DNA of 64,000 nucleotides from Faeciplasma sp045660445. Lineage in GTDB: Bacteria > Bacillota > Clostridia > Oscillospirales > Ruminococcaceae. This document shows, piece by piece, positions 57,301 to 64,000 of the stretch (the first letter of the stretch is position 1; every line of letters starts with the position of its first letter). The translations under genes and the position numbers were made by a program. The notes beneath the pieces were generated by a model. The model searched no databases. It saw only the letters and a program-made list of their open reading frames with translations, and was not told where the DNA came from. Location of the stretch: contig JAZRDR010000006.1 of the NCBI GenBank assembly GCA_045660445.1, positions 114,187 to 178,186 on the forward strand, in the 5' to 3' direction.

Positions 57301-59224
57301 CAGCAGTTCTCGAGGTCTCATAGCTGTCGCCGTCAAGCTGAACGTCATAAGAGATGATCGGGATGATAGCTGCAGGAACCTTAAAGATTACAGCAGTTGT
57401 TCCGGTTGCGATTCTTGTGTGAACCTGAACGGATGTATACATCATGTCAGATGCCATTGCGCCGCTTCCGGTTGTGCCGATATAGCCATAGGACTTGTTA
57501 GCGTAAACTGCATTGGGATAATTTGCGGGAGCTTCAATGCTTTCACCGTCCCAGAAGCCGACAAACTTGCCGTCCTTATCAGCATACCAGCCAATATAGT
57601 TGGAATATTCGCCGGTTCGGCTGTTATAGCTAAGCTGGCCTGCAAGCCAAGCCTCACGGATAAGAGTCTGAGCAGTTGCAGTGTCAACGCCGATTCTTTC
57701 CTTTACGGCGTGAACGAATTCGTCACCCAAAGCAGTGGGGTTGCTGGTTGTTCCCAAATCATTGTCGTTGATGGATTTTGCGACAGCTTCACCGGAATAA
57801 AGAACGTTGCCAACCAAGATGCCCTTGATATCCTTAACTTCCATGTAAAGACCAAGCTCATCCTTAAAGCTGATGTCACCAGTCAAATTAGCATCGCCCG
57901 ATTCGATATCGGTGGGATAATATCTTGACTGAATGATGATCTGGCTTACGATATCGTTAAATGCAGAAACGATATCTGTTGTTGTATTTGCAGAGAAGGG
58001 CTTATCAACATAAACTCTGTCTGCTGCAGTAACAAGCGAATTCTTGGTGATAGTGTATTCTTGTTCGTTTCTGCCGCTGCCCTGAATGATGGACATGCTC
58101 TGTCTTGCAGAGTTATAGGTATTCCAATAGTCAACAACGTCGCTTGAAGAGTTTGCAGGGTTCAAAACACTTGTTGCAACACTGTCGCCAGAGGTTCCGA
58201 TGCCCAAAGTATAGAAATAAGACTCGGTGTTGTAATGATCTTCAACACGATTCTTAAGATAAACTGATGTGAGCTGAGTTAAGAATGCAATAATGTCACT
58301 CGAGCTGCTGCCGTTTCCTATATTAGAATCTCCAACGTTTGCAAACGATGTGGTTGCATATGTAGGTGCGCCGTCAGTCATTAAAACGGTAATGGGAAGT
58401 CTTGTGGTGCCTGCCTGGAATTCGCCTGCAGAGATTTCTGTGTCGTTAACATCCAAAAATTCATCAAGTGCAGCCTGCAAGCCGGCCTGAATGTATGTAC
58501 CACCGGTTACCTGCAAGGAATCCGAAACGCTTCTTCCGTTAGAGTTCTTAAGGTTTTCGCCTGTCTTGATATATGCGGAATAGTTTCGGTTTTGATTATT
58601 TCCACCGCCAGGGCCGGGGCGATTATTGTTGTTATTTTCCGGAGCTTTATATTCAAACACTAAATAGCTTCCGTCAGAAGCTTCATAGTGATCCAGGGGA
58701 AGCATAAAGCTGTCCACGCCACTCGAATAGAATATAACGCCAACACGGTTATGCCTGTTAAGCGCAAGAAGACTCTTGATAGCTTCGTTTGCAGCCTCAA
58801 CCATCTTTGCGGCGCGGCTGTTACGAGCGGCGTTTGCGCTTGTGATGTTCTGGAACATCGAGCCCGAAATATCAAGCACCAAAATGGTGTCGGTCGGTCG
58901 GTAAGAATAGCCCTGGATCGACTTATTAGAAGCGATCGCAGAAAGCGAAACAAGGAAATTATCCTCGTCATCCAAGACTATCGTTTTGCCGTCGAAGTTT
59001 GCACTTGATGCAAAAACAGACTTGTCAGTCCAAACAGCACCTGCATTTTCGGTGGTGTTGCCAAAGAATGTCTTCCAGTTGTTAATGGTTGCCGAGTCAG
59101 CCAAATGCTCGGTGGGATCAATATCCACCGCCTTAACAAGCTCGAAGCTGGGAAGTGCAGAAAAGACCATCAGCAAAGCCACAAGCGCTGCAGTCAGTCT
59201 TTTAAAGATGCTTTTTCCTTTCAT
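51386..59224 (-). CDS. Giant secreted vWA protein with about twelve pilin-type (FctA/Spy0128-like) repeats
   Basis: A 2612-residue surface-type protein. It has a signal peptide at residues 1-32, then a von Willebrand A domain (about 112-440) with MIDAS elements DISGSM (118-123), TGGTYIQ and LMTDGAPT. A central region of about 450 residues follows, then two prealbumin-like modules and about twelve tandem modules of 105-125 residues. The tandem modules carry the streptococcal pilin isopeptide-linkage pattern: G-(V/T)-K-x-L-x-GR near the start, (Y/T)T(L/V)xE in the middle, and FxNxY at the end, for example ITGVKHLDGRDM, YTVSEV, IAFENVY. Such modules form Lys-Asn bonds that resist proteases. The C-terminus EEEEAVFYKRDLLIEVAYGI has no LPxTG or membrane tail. 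Start ATG 59224 follows GGAGG. It is probably an adhesin or fibre. Confidence 0.88.
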   Translation of the reverse strand: MKGKSIFKRLTAALVALLMVFSALPSFELVKAVDIDPTEHLADSATINNWKTFFGNTTENAGAVWTDKSVFASSANFDGKTIVLDDEDNFLVSLSAIASNKSIQGYSYRPTDTILVLDISGSMFQNITSANAARNSRAAKMVEAANEAIKSLLALNRHNRVGVIFYSSGVDSFMLPLDHYEASDGSYLVFEYKAPENNNNNRPGPGGGNNQNRNYSAYIKTGENLKNSNGRSVSDSLQVTGGTYIQAGLQAALDEFLDVNDTEISAGEFQAGTTRLPITVLMTDGAPTYATTSFANVGDSNIGNGSSSSDIIAFLTQLTSVYLKNRVEDHYNTESYFYTLGIGTSGDSVATSVLNPANSSSDVVDYWNTYNSARQSMSIIQGSGRNEQEYTITKNSLVTAADRVYVDKPFSANTTTDIVSAFNDIVSQIIIQSRYYPTDIESGDANLTGDISFKDELGLYMEVKDIKGILVGNVLYSGEAVAKSINDNDLGTTSNPTALGDEFVHAVKERIGVDTATAQTLIREAWLAGQLSYNSRTGEYSNYIGWYADKDGKFVGFWDGESIEAPANYPNAVYANKSYGYIGTTGSGAMASDMMYTSVQVHTRIATGTTAVIFKVPAAIIPIISYDVQLDGDSYETSRTAEVTKTEAYPVRLVYEVGLRSDINEITVADKVGTDYIRYNAETGAYTFYTNRWDDHVHIEGNHLPDDHINALAYFSPAEENERYYYIEDTLIYTDTNGTLYTGNANPSSTSNTYYRAYYIFSNENGIETVYEEIHRNNSDPENSTIHKAVRNEARQWVIPMGTIHRYDYQSEFTKVNNETGTYAYSAEPIVNHYTDPATGEDIYFSTRFLGNNGKLTIVPTQGIKITKTVEGVLPEGEHTFEFTVTNTTDTSDSDTYEYVHYAVDGTETEGRITFVNGKATVNLEAGETMYIVGLVTGETFEVEEVIPENAQFYLKSVNGSSEIGKATITVEKFVISDAAFANAYLGAGHLVVAKTVTHELGDDYVIPANVSFEIKVNVGSHLAGKIYDTIIRHANGSVADDGNVTVGADGVITFSIKDGDVVLISGLPENTEYTVAETEVAGFVPSIEGANGTISADENSYAIITNDYQPDPADASVLTNVGTKELDGRDWLDTDKFTFVLERFDGTNFGEIDRITVDSTDVDAATGLASFSFDGTLQNEVFDTAGTYQYRITEVKGNIGGVEYSEAVYNIVITVGDEDMNGQLEIVSVGTSRAVEGEFTVETPFINTYSAKGGASVTLNIQKLIKDINGNGTNVSLEGYKFQIYDLNGNAIGEEMTTDANGTVTYERTYTSDAIGNTYNYIVKEVDTGKDGIVYSDEEYAFSVTIVDNLDGTVGAVIHETGTEGEEASYSVSFTNTYNPKGEIVLEGVKFFNSTVQGVGLIDHAFRFEVSENGTIVAEGYNVGTVQSGETTLQDPIVFEAIEYTLDDVGTHTYTITEVKDNATGVTYDESEITVVVEVTDDGSGVLKAEIVNAQSEAIEFTNTYEPEDTDLTLIIEGATKTLNGRDMNADEFSFYVYPYDEAAGEYDMTNKVATGTNAAAKDGEEALITFSPISISTNEPGTLKFLVVEYKGGTSENGVSYAGTTFEIEVEIVNDTEGVCSIGTVTHDIAFENTYSSESAFVTITGVKHLDGRDMIAGEFSFELKDEDGNVLQTKSNAENGTITFDPIEYTLEDAGKTFTYTVNEVIGELGGVVYDDSVKTVKVLVTDDGKGQICAVITADSDAVSFVNYYNHAPAETEILISKTLNGRDMADSEFTFEVVDPNGVQVATVTNTAAADGEEVTMTVKFDVQESGTYTVREIHGNVNGVTYSTAVYRVNVTVTDNGDGTATATVQGGAGIAFVNTYEATATLTLTGTKVLTGRGWVESDIFDFVVTENGEVVANGLNNKTNITFDTITYTLEDVGTHTYIVSEGEVHKKGIARDDTTYEVTVTVSDNGDGTLKVETVGADAIAFENVYNATGSLTIEATKTITGKNIEEETFTFELKDEEGNVLQTKNNVGTDITFDAIEYTLEDVGETFIYTVSEVDEGKEGYVYDDTVYTVTVTVTDGGHGELIVTAVGADAIAFANSYGATQGTLTFDGVKTITGDRTELTEDDVFTFEVRDENDAVVDTAVNDENGVIAFEIPLTAVGDFKFYISEVDGDDDTITYDDSIFVIDVEVTDNGNGKLIGEIVSQTEIVFENVYTKPEVIVTVTGTKTLEADGRELKSEEFGFIITDEEGSTETVYNNAQGVITFTKTYYAPGTYVYTIHEDSSENELGMDYDERVYTITVTVNDDFTYSVVTTLNGTEADILFENSYEYIDTNAYASIRGTKVLSGKTLEAGEFSFTIVGSDGTNKTVTNSADGSIDFGTFTYTTEGVYTYTISEVKGSDKNVTYDNEVYTVTITVTDSGNGVLVASAPVIASSNGAYAGGIIFNNKYDDGDSAPKGTYMELIVKKDVVDNTGDGYDLDGFVFVLKNETTGDVYTATSNASGYATFGIHIGYGEIGQKYTYTLTELNTEISGMVYDETIHEFEVQVTYIPTINMATTYITKDGEHVKTNLIATFTNTYNGIEEITPPDEPDKDPVESACEEEEAVFYKRDLLIEVAYGI

Positions 59225-59283
59225 GTTGTTGTCCTCCAATCAAATTGCGAATTAGATTTTTAACTGTAATGTCCAAATTTCAT

Positions 59284-59649
59284 CTATGCTTTATTGTGAC
59301 AGAAAATTATCGAAGATATTCGGTCGATGTCCTCGTCGTCAGGATCTTTAAAGGCGCAATATTCGAGATCTATCGAATATGCCTTGATCGCCACGTCGTT
59401 TGAATCGGTAAGAAGTATCAGCTTTGCCCCTGCTTGACTGATGCTTTTTGCGTGTGCCAGATCATCAAGTCGATCAGCGCTCATTATTACCGTTCCTGTT
59501 TTTTCGTCTTTAAGATGCTTAAGCAGTTTGTGCGGACATTGAAACAGCTCAAGCTCGATGTAGCGTCCCTTTGGGGTGCACTTATTTATTATAAGCTCAC
59601 CAACAGCAGATGCCCAAGCGATATCGGATGATAAAACCGCCGCGAACAT
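59284..59649 (-). CDS. Receiver-like single-domain protein
   Basis: A 121-residue soluble protein with the look of a degenerate response-regulator receiver domain: an N-terminal strand MFAAVLSSDIAWASAVGEL, a middle GTVIMSADRLDDLAHA where the phospho-Asp region would lie, then KLILLTDSNDVAIKAY (matching the usual T/S plus a following Tyr in LytTR-type receivers) and a final FKDPDDEDID in place of the K-P motif. There is no output domain. The start ATG 59649 has GGATGAGG upstream. It is 59 bp upstream of the giant surface protein gene on the same strand and divergent from a complete LytTR response regulator, so it could modulate that system. The family assignment is my inference from pattern and not certain. 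Confidence 0.6.
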   Translation of the reverse strand: MFAAVLSSDIAWASAVGELIINKCTPKGRYIELELFQCPHKLLKHLKDEKTGTVIMSADRLDDLAHAKSISQAGAKLILLTDSNDVAIKAYSIDLEYCAFKDPDDEDIDRISSIIFCHNKA

Positions 59650-59790
59650 AACCTCATCCTTTCTTGAATTTCCCAAATTATAATCCAATGTTTACTATGG
59701 TTAAATATATCACAATCTTTATTCGAAAACGAAAACATTGTTCGAATTGCATTTTTTGTGTTCGAAACGCAAAAACTTGTTTTTGCATTA

Positions 59791-59819
59791 TTGAATTTTC
59801 AGAAATTAAGGCGTATAAT
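59791..59819 (+). promoter_or_regulatory. Promoter of the LytTR/GHKL operon
   Basis: TTGAAT (59791-59796), 17-bp spacer, TATAAT (59814-59819). Confidence 0.72.
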
Positions 59820-59890
59820 CATTTTGGAGGCGACTGCGCCCGAATATATAATATAACGGTTTATGCTATATATTAAGGAGATGTTTGAAA

Positions 59891-60625
59891 GTGAAGATCG
59901 CAATTTGCGACGACATTGCCGAGCAAAGAAAAACACTTAAATCATATCTTCATCGCCTTGAGACTGAAGAAGGTGTCGAGATCGACGTTTGCGAGTTTTC
60001 AAGCGGAGAAGATTTGATAGACTATATAAAAAAAGGCAACACCCCGCCTGCCTTTTTGTTCCTTGACATCTATATGGGTGGGATCGACGGTATCTCCACC
60101 ATGCGTGAGCTTCGCGCACTTGGGTTTGAGGGAAGCGTTGTATTTTGCACAACGTCGACCGATCACGCTGTTGAATCATATAAGCTTAAGGCTGACGGTT
60201 ATTTGGTTAAGCCTTATAATTACGATGATTTCATCGAAGCCATTTGGCGATGCAGACGCCACTTCGAAAAAAGCCGCAATTGCTTAAGATTCGTTTCGGA
60301 ACGCTTGGATTATGAGATACCCTATCAGGACGTTTTATATATCGAGACCGAGCTTAGATGCTGTGCCGTTCACACAAAAAAGGAAACCGTTAGGACCTAT
60401 AAGAAGATCGGCGAATTCGAGGCTGACGTTGCAAACGAAAAACAGTTCATCAAGATCGGAAGAAGCTATCTTTTAAACATGAACTCGGTGTTAAACGTTG
60501 AAACCGACAAACTCGTTCTTGTCGGGGGAGATGAGATAATCCTTCCTATAAGAGACAAAAAGAAGCTTTTGCAAACCATCAACAACTATTTCTGGAGCGT
60601 TGCACGAGGTGAAGCAAATGATTAA
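59891..60625 (+). CDS. LytTR family response regulator
   Basis: A 244-residue response regulator. The receiver domain (about 1-120) has the acidic pair in IAICDD (residues 4-9), the phospho-acceptor in LFLDIYMGGIDG (about 57-68), the conserved Thr in VFCTTSTDHAVESY and the Lys-Pro in YLVKPYN. The LytTR DNA-binding domain (about 140-240) includes VLYIETELRCCAVHT and FIKIGRSYLLNMNSV. It belongs to the AgrA/VirR type that often controls secreted proteins. GTG 59891 is the probable start, 10 nt after AAGGAG; TTG 59885 is possible. It overlaps the sensor kinase gene by 8 bp. The divergent surface-protein unit is an obvious candidate target. Confidence 0.9.
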   Translation: MKIAICDDIAEQRKTLKSYLHRLETEEGVEIDVCEFSSGEDLIDYIKKGNTPPAFLFLDIYMGGIDGISTMRELRALGFEGSVVFCTTSTDHAVESYKLKADGYLVKPYNYDDFIEAIWRCRRHFEKSRNCLRFVSERLDYEIPYQDVLYIETELRCCAVHTKKETVRTYKKIGEFEADVANEKQFIKIGRSYLLNMNSVLNVETDKLVLVGGDEIILPIRDKKKLLQTINNYFWSVARGEAND

Positions 60626-61943
60626 TATATTTATCGTTCTTCGTGCTCTGCTAGAAGCTGTTCCTTACATATACCTGCAGTTTTTGCCCTTTAAAGAAAA
60701 GACCAGAATTCCATTTGGCTTAAGCGTCATAATATCCTCTGCGCTGATGACCGTAATGTCGATAGTTATAACGATAGGACATGAAGCAGGGATTATCCCT
60801 CACGGAATGCTTGTTATATTAAGAGCCATACAGCTTATAGCATTGCTTACCTTGTCCGCTATATTCGTTAAAGGAGAGCGCTTTAAAATGCTCTTCACGT
60901 TCTTTGCGGTGTTCCCTTATATGTCCGCTATCTCTGCAATTTCAAGATTTATGGCACAATACGTCAGCACCGACATCGCGACCCAGCTTGGCGTGCTTGT
61001 CGCTGTTCAGACAGTCATCACCGCTGTTTTGTTCTATCCTGCACGGGTTCTTTGGATGCACACTGTGGTTTCGCCTCTCGGCTCTGAGAAAGAGGTTTTT
61101 TGGCACACTGCATTCGTAATTCCGTTAACGGTATTCTTGGCAAACCTTTTGTCGATGGAAAACGGCGGCGTCGCAATCGAAATGACGCTGCTAAAGATGC
61201 TCGAACGCGTGATCTTTTTGATATGCATTATCGCAGGATCCTATTCTGCCGTTCACATAAGAAGACAATTTTCGCGCCACGGCGAGCTTGTCGAGCAATC
61301 CAAGCGCGACCGCCTGCTTTTAGAAGTTCAAAAGCAGCAATATGATATGCTTGCGGAATATATCGAAAAATCCCGTGCTGCAAGACATGATTTCAAGCAT
61401 CATGTAATCGTTTTAAAATCTCTTTGTGAGCAAAACGACATTCAAAAGGTCAAGGACTATCTTAGAGATGCGACATTGGATATCCCCACCGACCTTAGAG
61501 TTAACGTTTCCTCCAACCCCACCACAAACGCTATTTTTGATTATTATCTTAAAAAGGCCAAGGAAGCTGACATTACAATTAAATTGGATATGCGCATAGG
61601 CGAGGATTACGGTATTTCCGATTCCGACCTTTGCGTTATGCTTGGAAACGTTTTAGAAAACGCCATCGAGGGTTGCTTAACCGTTGAAAAGGATAAGAGA
61701 TTCATTCGCATCGGCTCGAACGAGCGTGCGGGACGACTTTTCCTAACCTTTGATAACAGCTATGACGGTGTTTACAATCAGGGCAACACAGATAACGCAC
61801 TCTCGCGAAAGCGTGATTATACACGCCCCGGTGTTGGAATTCGTTCGATAAGAGCAGTCGTTGAAAAATATGGCGGCATGATGCAGATCGAAGCAAAGGA
61901 AGACGTTTTCTGCCTTTCGCTTATGCTTATAAAACAAGAATAA
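60618..61943 (+). CDS. GHKL-domain sensor histidine kinase
   Basis: A 441-residue kinase of the AgrC-like group. Six to seven membrane helices occupy residues 1-210. The histidine region is ARHDFKHHVIVLKSL (about 260-274), and the ATP-binding domain shows VMLGNVLENAIEGC (about 345-358) and a PGVGIRSIRAVVEKYGG (about 404-420) G-box. There is no periplasmic sensing domain, so the ligand is probably a peptide or a membrane signal. ATG 60618 overlaps the response regulator gene and follows GAGGTGA. No autoinducer peptide or processing protease gene was found adjacent. Confidence 0.9.
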   Translation: MINIFIVLRALLEAVPYIYLQFLPFKEKTRIPFGLSVIISSALMTVMSIVITIGHEAGIIPHGMLVILRAIQLIALLTLSAIFVKGERFKMLFTFFAVFPYMSAISAISRFMAQYVSTDIATQLGVLVAVQTVITAVLFYPARVLWMHTVVSPLGSEKEVFWHTAFVIPLTVFLANLLSMENGGVAIEMTLLKMLERVIFLICIIAGSYSAVHIRRQFSRHGELVEQSKRDRLLLEVQKQQYDMLAEYIEKSRAARHDFKHHVIVLKSLCEQNDIQKVKDYLRDATLDIPTDLRVNVSSNPTTNAIFDYYLKKAKEADITIKLDMRIGEDYGISDSDLCVMLGNVLENAIEGCLTVEKDKRFIRIGSNERAGRLFLTFDNSYDGVYNQGNTDNALSRKRDYTRPGVGIRSIRAVVEKYGGMMQIEAKEDVFCLSLMLIKQE

Positions 61944-61946
61944 ATT

Positions 61947-61978
61947 AAAAAGACGGATAGCTTAGCTACCCGTCTTTA
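61947..61978. terminator. Terminator after the sensor kinase gene
   Basis: AAAGACGGATAGC pairs with GCTACCCGTCTTT (one mismatch), loop TTA-type, with T-run. It lies between convergent genes and can act both ways. Confidence 0.8.
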
Positions 61979-61984
61979 TTTGTT

Positions 61985-62998
61985 TTATATTTCTTGTTTT
62001 GCTTTTTCAAGCGCTGCAATCACTCTGTCGCACCACTCGTCGAACTGTTTGTCTTCGTTCTGGCATTCGGGATGAGTTAAAACATAATCCAAGCATTTTC
62101 TAACGCCTTGATCGAATCTTACTGTCGCACAGTAATCGGGCACAGCACGCTTAAGCTTCGAGTTGTCAAACACAACGGTGTTTGCCTTGTCGCCCAAAAG
62201 CCCGCCCTTGAAATCATAATTGCTCACGCTGTGAAGGAAGTCGGAAGGAACGTAATAAGGCTTAAATTCAACGCCCAAAGCATCGGCAATGGTTTTGTAT
62301 ATCTGATTCCATGTCAAAGATTCGTCACTTGTGATGTGATAAGCTTCACCGATCGCGTGGATATTGCCCATAAGCCCGATAAAGCCCTTTGCAAAGTCCC
62401 AGTTAAAAGTAAGAGTCCAAAGGCTGGTGCCGTCACCGTGAATGATTACAGGCTTACCCTCAATCATTCTTTTAATCACCTGCCATCCTCCGCCGTGTCC
62501 GTGTGCACCAACAGGGATGCTTCTCTCGTCATATGTATGGCTGGGACGGATTATTGTTATCGGGAAACCGTTTTCGCGGTACATCTTCATCAGATATTCT
62601 TCGCAAGCGATCTTGTTTCTTGAATATTCCCAGCAAGGGTTTGCAAGCGGTGTGCTCTCGGTGATCTTATAGTCGCTTAAAGGCTTTTGATATGCAGAAG
62701 CCGAGCTGATATACATAAACTGCTTTGTTCTGCCGTTAAAGATGCGATAGTCACGCTCGAGCTGGCTGGGTACAAACCCGATAAAGTCGCACACACAGTC
62801 AAACTGCAGATCGCCGAGCTTTTCTAATACCAAAGCCTCGTTGTTGATATCAGCCTCGATAACCTTGACATTTTCGGGGACGTTTGCACTTCTGTTTCCT
62901 CGATTCAAAAGATAAAGCTCCCAATCAGGGTTAAGCGCAAGCTGTTTGGTTATTGCCATGCTTATAGTTCCTGTACCGCCGATAAATAATGCTTTCAT
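61985..62998 (-). CDS. NAD-dependent epimerase/dehydratase family protein (extended SDR)
   Basis: A 337-residue extended short-chain dehydrogenase fold protein. The nucleotide-binding loop is LFIGGTGTISMAI (residues 4-16), then YISSASAYQKP (about 96-106). In the region where SDR enzymes have YxxxK it reads WEYSRNKIACEEYL (about 122-135), which keeps a Tyr-x3-Lys. IRPSHTYDERSIP (about 146-158) follows, with the substrate-side HGDGTSLWTLTFNWDFAKGF. Members act on NDP-sugars or act as RNA-binding or regulatory homologues; the substrate is unknown. RBS GAAAGGAG. It is monocistronic and convergent with the sensor kinase gene. Confidence 0.85.
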   Translation of the reverse strand: MKALFIGGTGTISMAITKQLALNPDWELYLLNRGNRSANVPENVKVIEADINNEALVLEKLGDLQFDCVCDFIGFVPSQLERDYRIFNGRTKQFMYISSASAYQKPLSDYKITESTPLANPCWEYSRNKIACEEYLMKMYRENGFPITIIRPSHTYDERSIPVGAHGHGGGWQVIKRMIEGKPVIIHGDGTSLWTLTFNWDFAKGFIGLMGNIHAIGEAYHITSDESLTWNQIYKTIADALGVEFKPYYVPSDFLHSVSNYDFKGGLLGDKANTVVFDNSKLKRAVPDYCATVRFDQGVRKCLDYVLTHPECQNEDKQFDEWCDRVIAALEKAKQEI

Positions 62999-63074
62999 AT
63001 GTTCGTGCTCCTTTCGGGTTATAAGAGTAAAGTGTTCCTCTTGAAGCTATTATACCATATCATATATAAAAAAC

Positions 63075-63102
63075 AAGAGCCGATTCCAAAGAATCAGCTC
63101 TT
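63075..63102 (-). terminator. Terminator of the SLC13/ArsB-type permease gene
   Basis: On the minus strand AAGAGCTGATTC pairs with GAATCGGCTCTT (one mismatch), loop TTTG, then GTTTTTTAT. Confidence 0.82.
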
Positions 63103-63117
63103 TAATATTTTCATAAA

Positions 63118-64000
63118 TCAAATTCCATACATCAACCAGATGTAAATATATGAAGGAATGATAGCCGCCAAAGTGAAGGGGATGCCGATCTTGAAGAAGT
63201 CGCCGTTTTTGACTTCATAGCCTTCTTTGCGAAGAATGCCGATGCCGGTAATATTTGCGGATGCACCGATGGGAGTGCAGTTGCCGCCCAGAGTTGCACC
63301 GGAAAGCAGACCGAAATACAGAGGAGTGGGATCACATCCCATCTCAAGTGCAAGTCCGGCGATAACGGGTATCATGGTTGCAACATAGGGGATGTTGTCG
63401 ATGAATGCGGAGATAATAACCGATGCCCATACGATGATGGTGTACATGAGGAATACGTTGCCGTTGCCGAGATTTGCGAGCAGCTTGGCAAGCTCATTAA
63501 TGACACCCATATGGGAGATGCCGCCGATCATAATGAACAGTCCGACCAGCAGACCGAGAGTTTCGTAGTCGATGGCTTTGATGGGGGAGAGGAAAGATTC
63601 GGTTGTTTTCTTTTTGCTAAAGTTATACACAAGTCCGATCACGAGAAGCACGCAGCAGATAAGACCGTTGGTGATGGCGGGCTTGTTGGGGATGAAGGAT
63701 GCACAGATAAGCAGAACAATGGTGCCGAGCAGCAGATAGGTCGGGACAAAATCCTTGACTTCGGTAAGCTGAGAAGTCTTGGGGATGGGGGATTTCTCCT
63801 TGCGGAAAATAAAGTAGAGTATGGCTGCGGATATTACGGCACCAAGCTCAACAGCAAAGAACATACCGGGCTTGCCGTTAAAGAAGAAGAAGTCCATAAA
63901 GCTCATGTCCAGAGCCGAGCCGAGCATGATAGCGGTGGTATCACCGACCAGAGTTGCAGCGCCCTGCAGATTGGAGGAAACAGCGATGCCGATGATAAAG
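63118..64000 (-). CDS. SLC13/CitMHS-ArsB type anion permease, 5' end outside window
   Basis: C-terminal 294 residues of a membrane permease of the ion transporter superfamily (ArsB/NhaD/CitMHS/SLC13 relatives). The frame is open to base 64000, so the internal Met at 63927 is not the start. Segments typical of the group: GIAVSSNLQGAATLVGD near the left edge, VIISAFIDNIPYVATMIPV, and GLLSGATLGGNCTPIGASAN close to the C-terminus, both likely substrate/ion hairpin loops. At least seven helices are visible. It could move arsenite, a dicarboxylate or Na+/H+. Leu codons are mostly CTG here, unlike the CTT habit of nearly all neighbours, and the DNA is more GC-rich, suggesting acquisition by transfer. 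Confidence 0.8.
   Translation of the reverse strand, partial: FIIGIAVSSNLQGAATLVGDTTAIMLGSALDMSFMDFFFFNGKPGMFFAVELGAVISAAILYFIFRKEKSPIPKTSQLTEVKDFVPTYLLLGTIVLLICASFIPNKPAITNGLICCVLLVIGLVYNFSKKKTTESFLSPIKAIDYETLGLLVGLFIMIGGISHMGVINELAKLLANLGNGNVFLMYTIIVWASVIISAFIDNIPYVATMIPVIAGLALEMGCDPTPLYFGLLSGATLGGNCTPIGASANITGIGILRKEGYEVKNGDFFKIGIPFTLAAIIPSYIYIWLMYGI

Noticed and set aside
1..64000. tRNA, rRNA, CRISPR, prophage or insertion sequence
   Set aside because: I scanned for T-loop motifs, regular spaced repeats, transposase motifs and terminal inverted repeats and found none that held up. Covariance and transposase profile searches would be needed for certainty.

Overview
The window looks like a chromosomal segment of an anaerobic, endospore-forming Firmicute of class Clostridia, probably a gut organism. 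The evidence is a complete SCIFF ranthipeptide locus (a Clostridia hallmark), a full-length sporulation sigma factor SigK with a pro-sequence, a SpoIIQ-like M23 protein, DUF1836 and DegV proteins, AGGAGG ribosome-binding sites, and many near-perfect TTGACA-17-TATAAT promoters. No rRNA, tRNA, CRISPR, phage or insertion sequence was recognised. Almost every transcription unit ends in a clear intrinsic terminator.

Layout. 1-1.8 kb: 5' part of an oligopeptide-binding lipoprotein gene on the minus strand. 2-5.1 kb: GtrA protein, FliB-like lysine methylase, a GC-rich hairpin block, GH27 alpha-galactosidase. 5.3-8 kb: operon of a stand-alone E2-fold acyltransferase-like protein and an AMP-forming acyl-CoA ligase. 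8-13.1 kb: small membrane protein, QueH, TspO, GH92 alpha-mannosidase lipoprotein, CysK. 13.2-21.6 kb: SigK, thymidylate kinase, DUF1653, small-multidrug-export protein, sugar isomerase/epimerase, QueT under a preQ1-I-type riboswitch, EamA transporter, SpoIIQ-like protein, 10TM metal exporter, Maf, a hypothetical protein and a lipid kinase. 21.7-27.3 kb: FGGY kinase, MurA-WalJ-RlmH cluster, and an unknown protein with a HEPN-like motif. 27.3-32.8 kb: flavoprotein, Orn/Lys/Arg decarboxylase, the SCIFF maturase and precursor, DUF1836 and DegV. 32.8-45.3 kb: Gly/Arg-rich membrane protein, TetR with a divergent GPH sugar symporter, PlsC-like acyltransferase, GltS-like symporter, Cu/Zn SOD, three tandem zinc-ribbon membrane proteins, DUF218 protein, aminotransferase, GH25 muramidase, and a small protein resembling the glycyl-radical tail of NrdD. 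45.3-64 kb: an XRE-HTH/M18 aminopeptidase fusion, an eight-module FnIII-like secreted protein, aldose epimerase, MarR, a 2612-residue vWA/pilin-repeat protein, a receiver-only protein, a LytTR/GHKL two-component system, an SDR epimerase and a partial SLC13/ArsB-type permease.

How genes fit together. Plant or host glycan use is suggested by GH27, GH92, GalM, the FGGY kinase and the GPH symporter. Queuosine-precursor salvage is represented twice (QueH, and QueT under riboswitch control). The most unusual items are the NrdD-tail-like gene, whose promoter carries two NrdR-box-like sites 32 bp apart; the XRE-M18 fusion, with a perfect inverted repeat on its own -35; an eight-cysteine SCIFF precursor; a very large pilin-repeat protein with no visible wall anchor; and the tandem zinc-ribbon membrane triplet.
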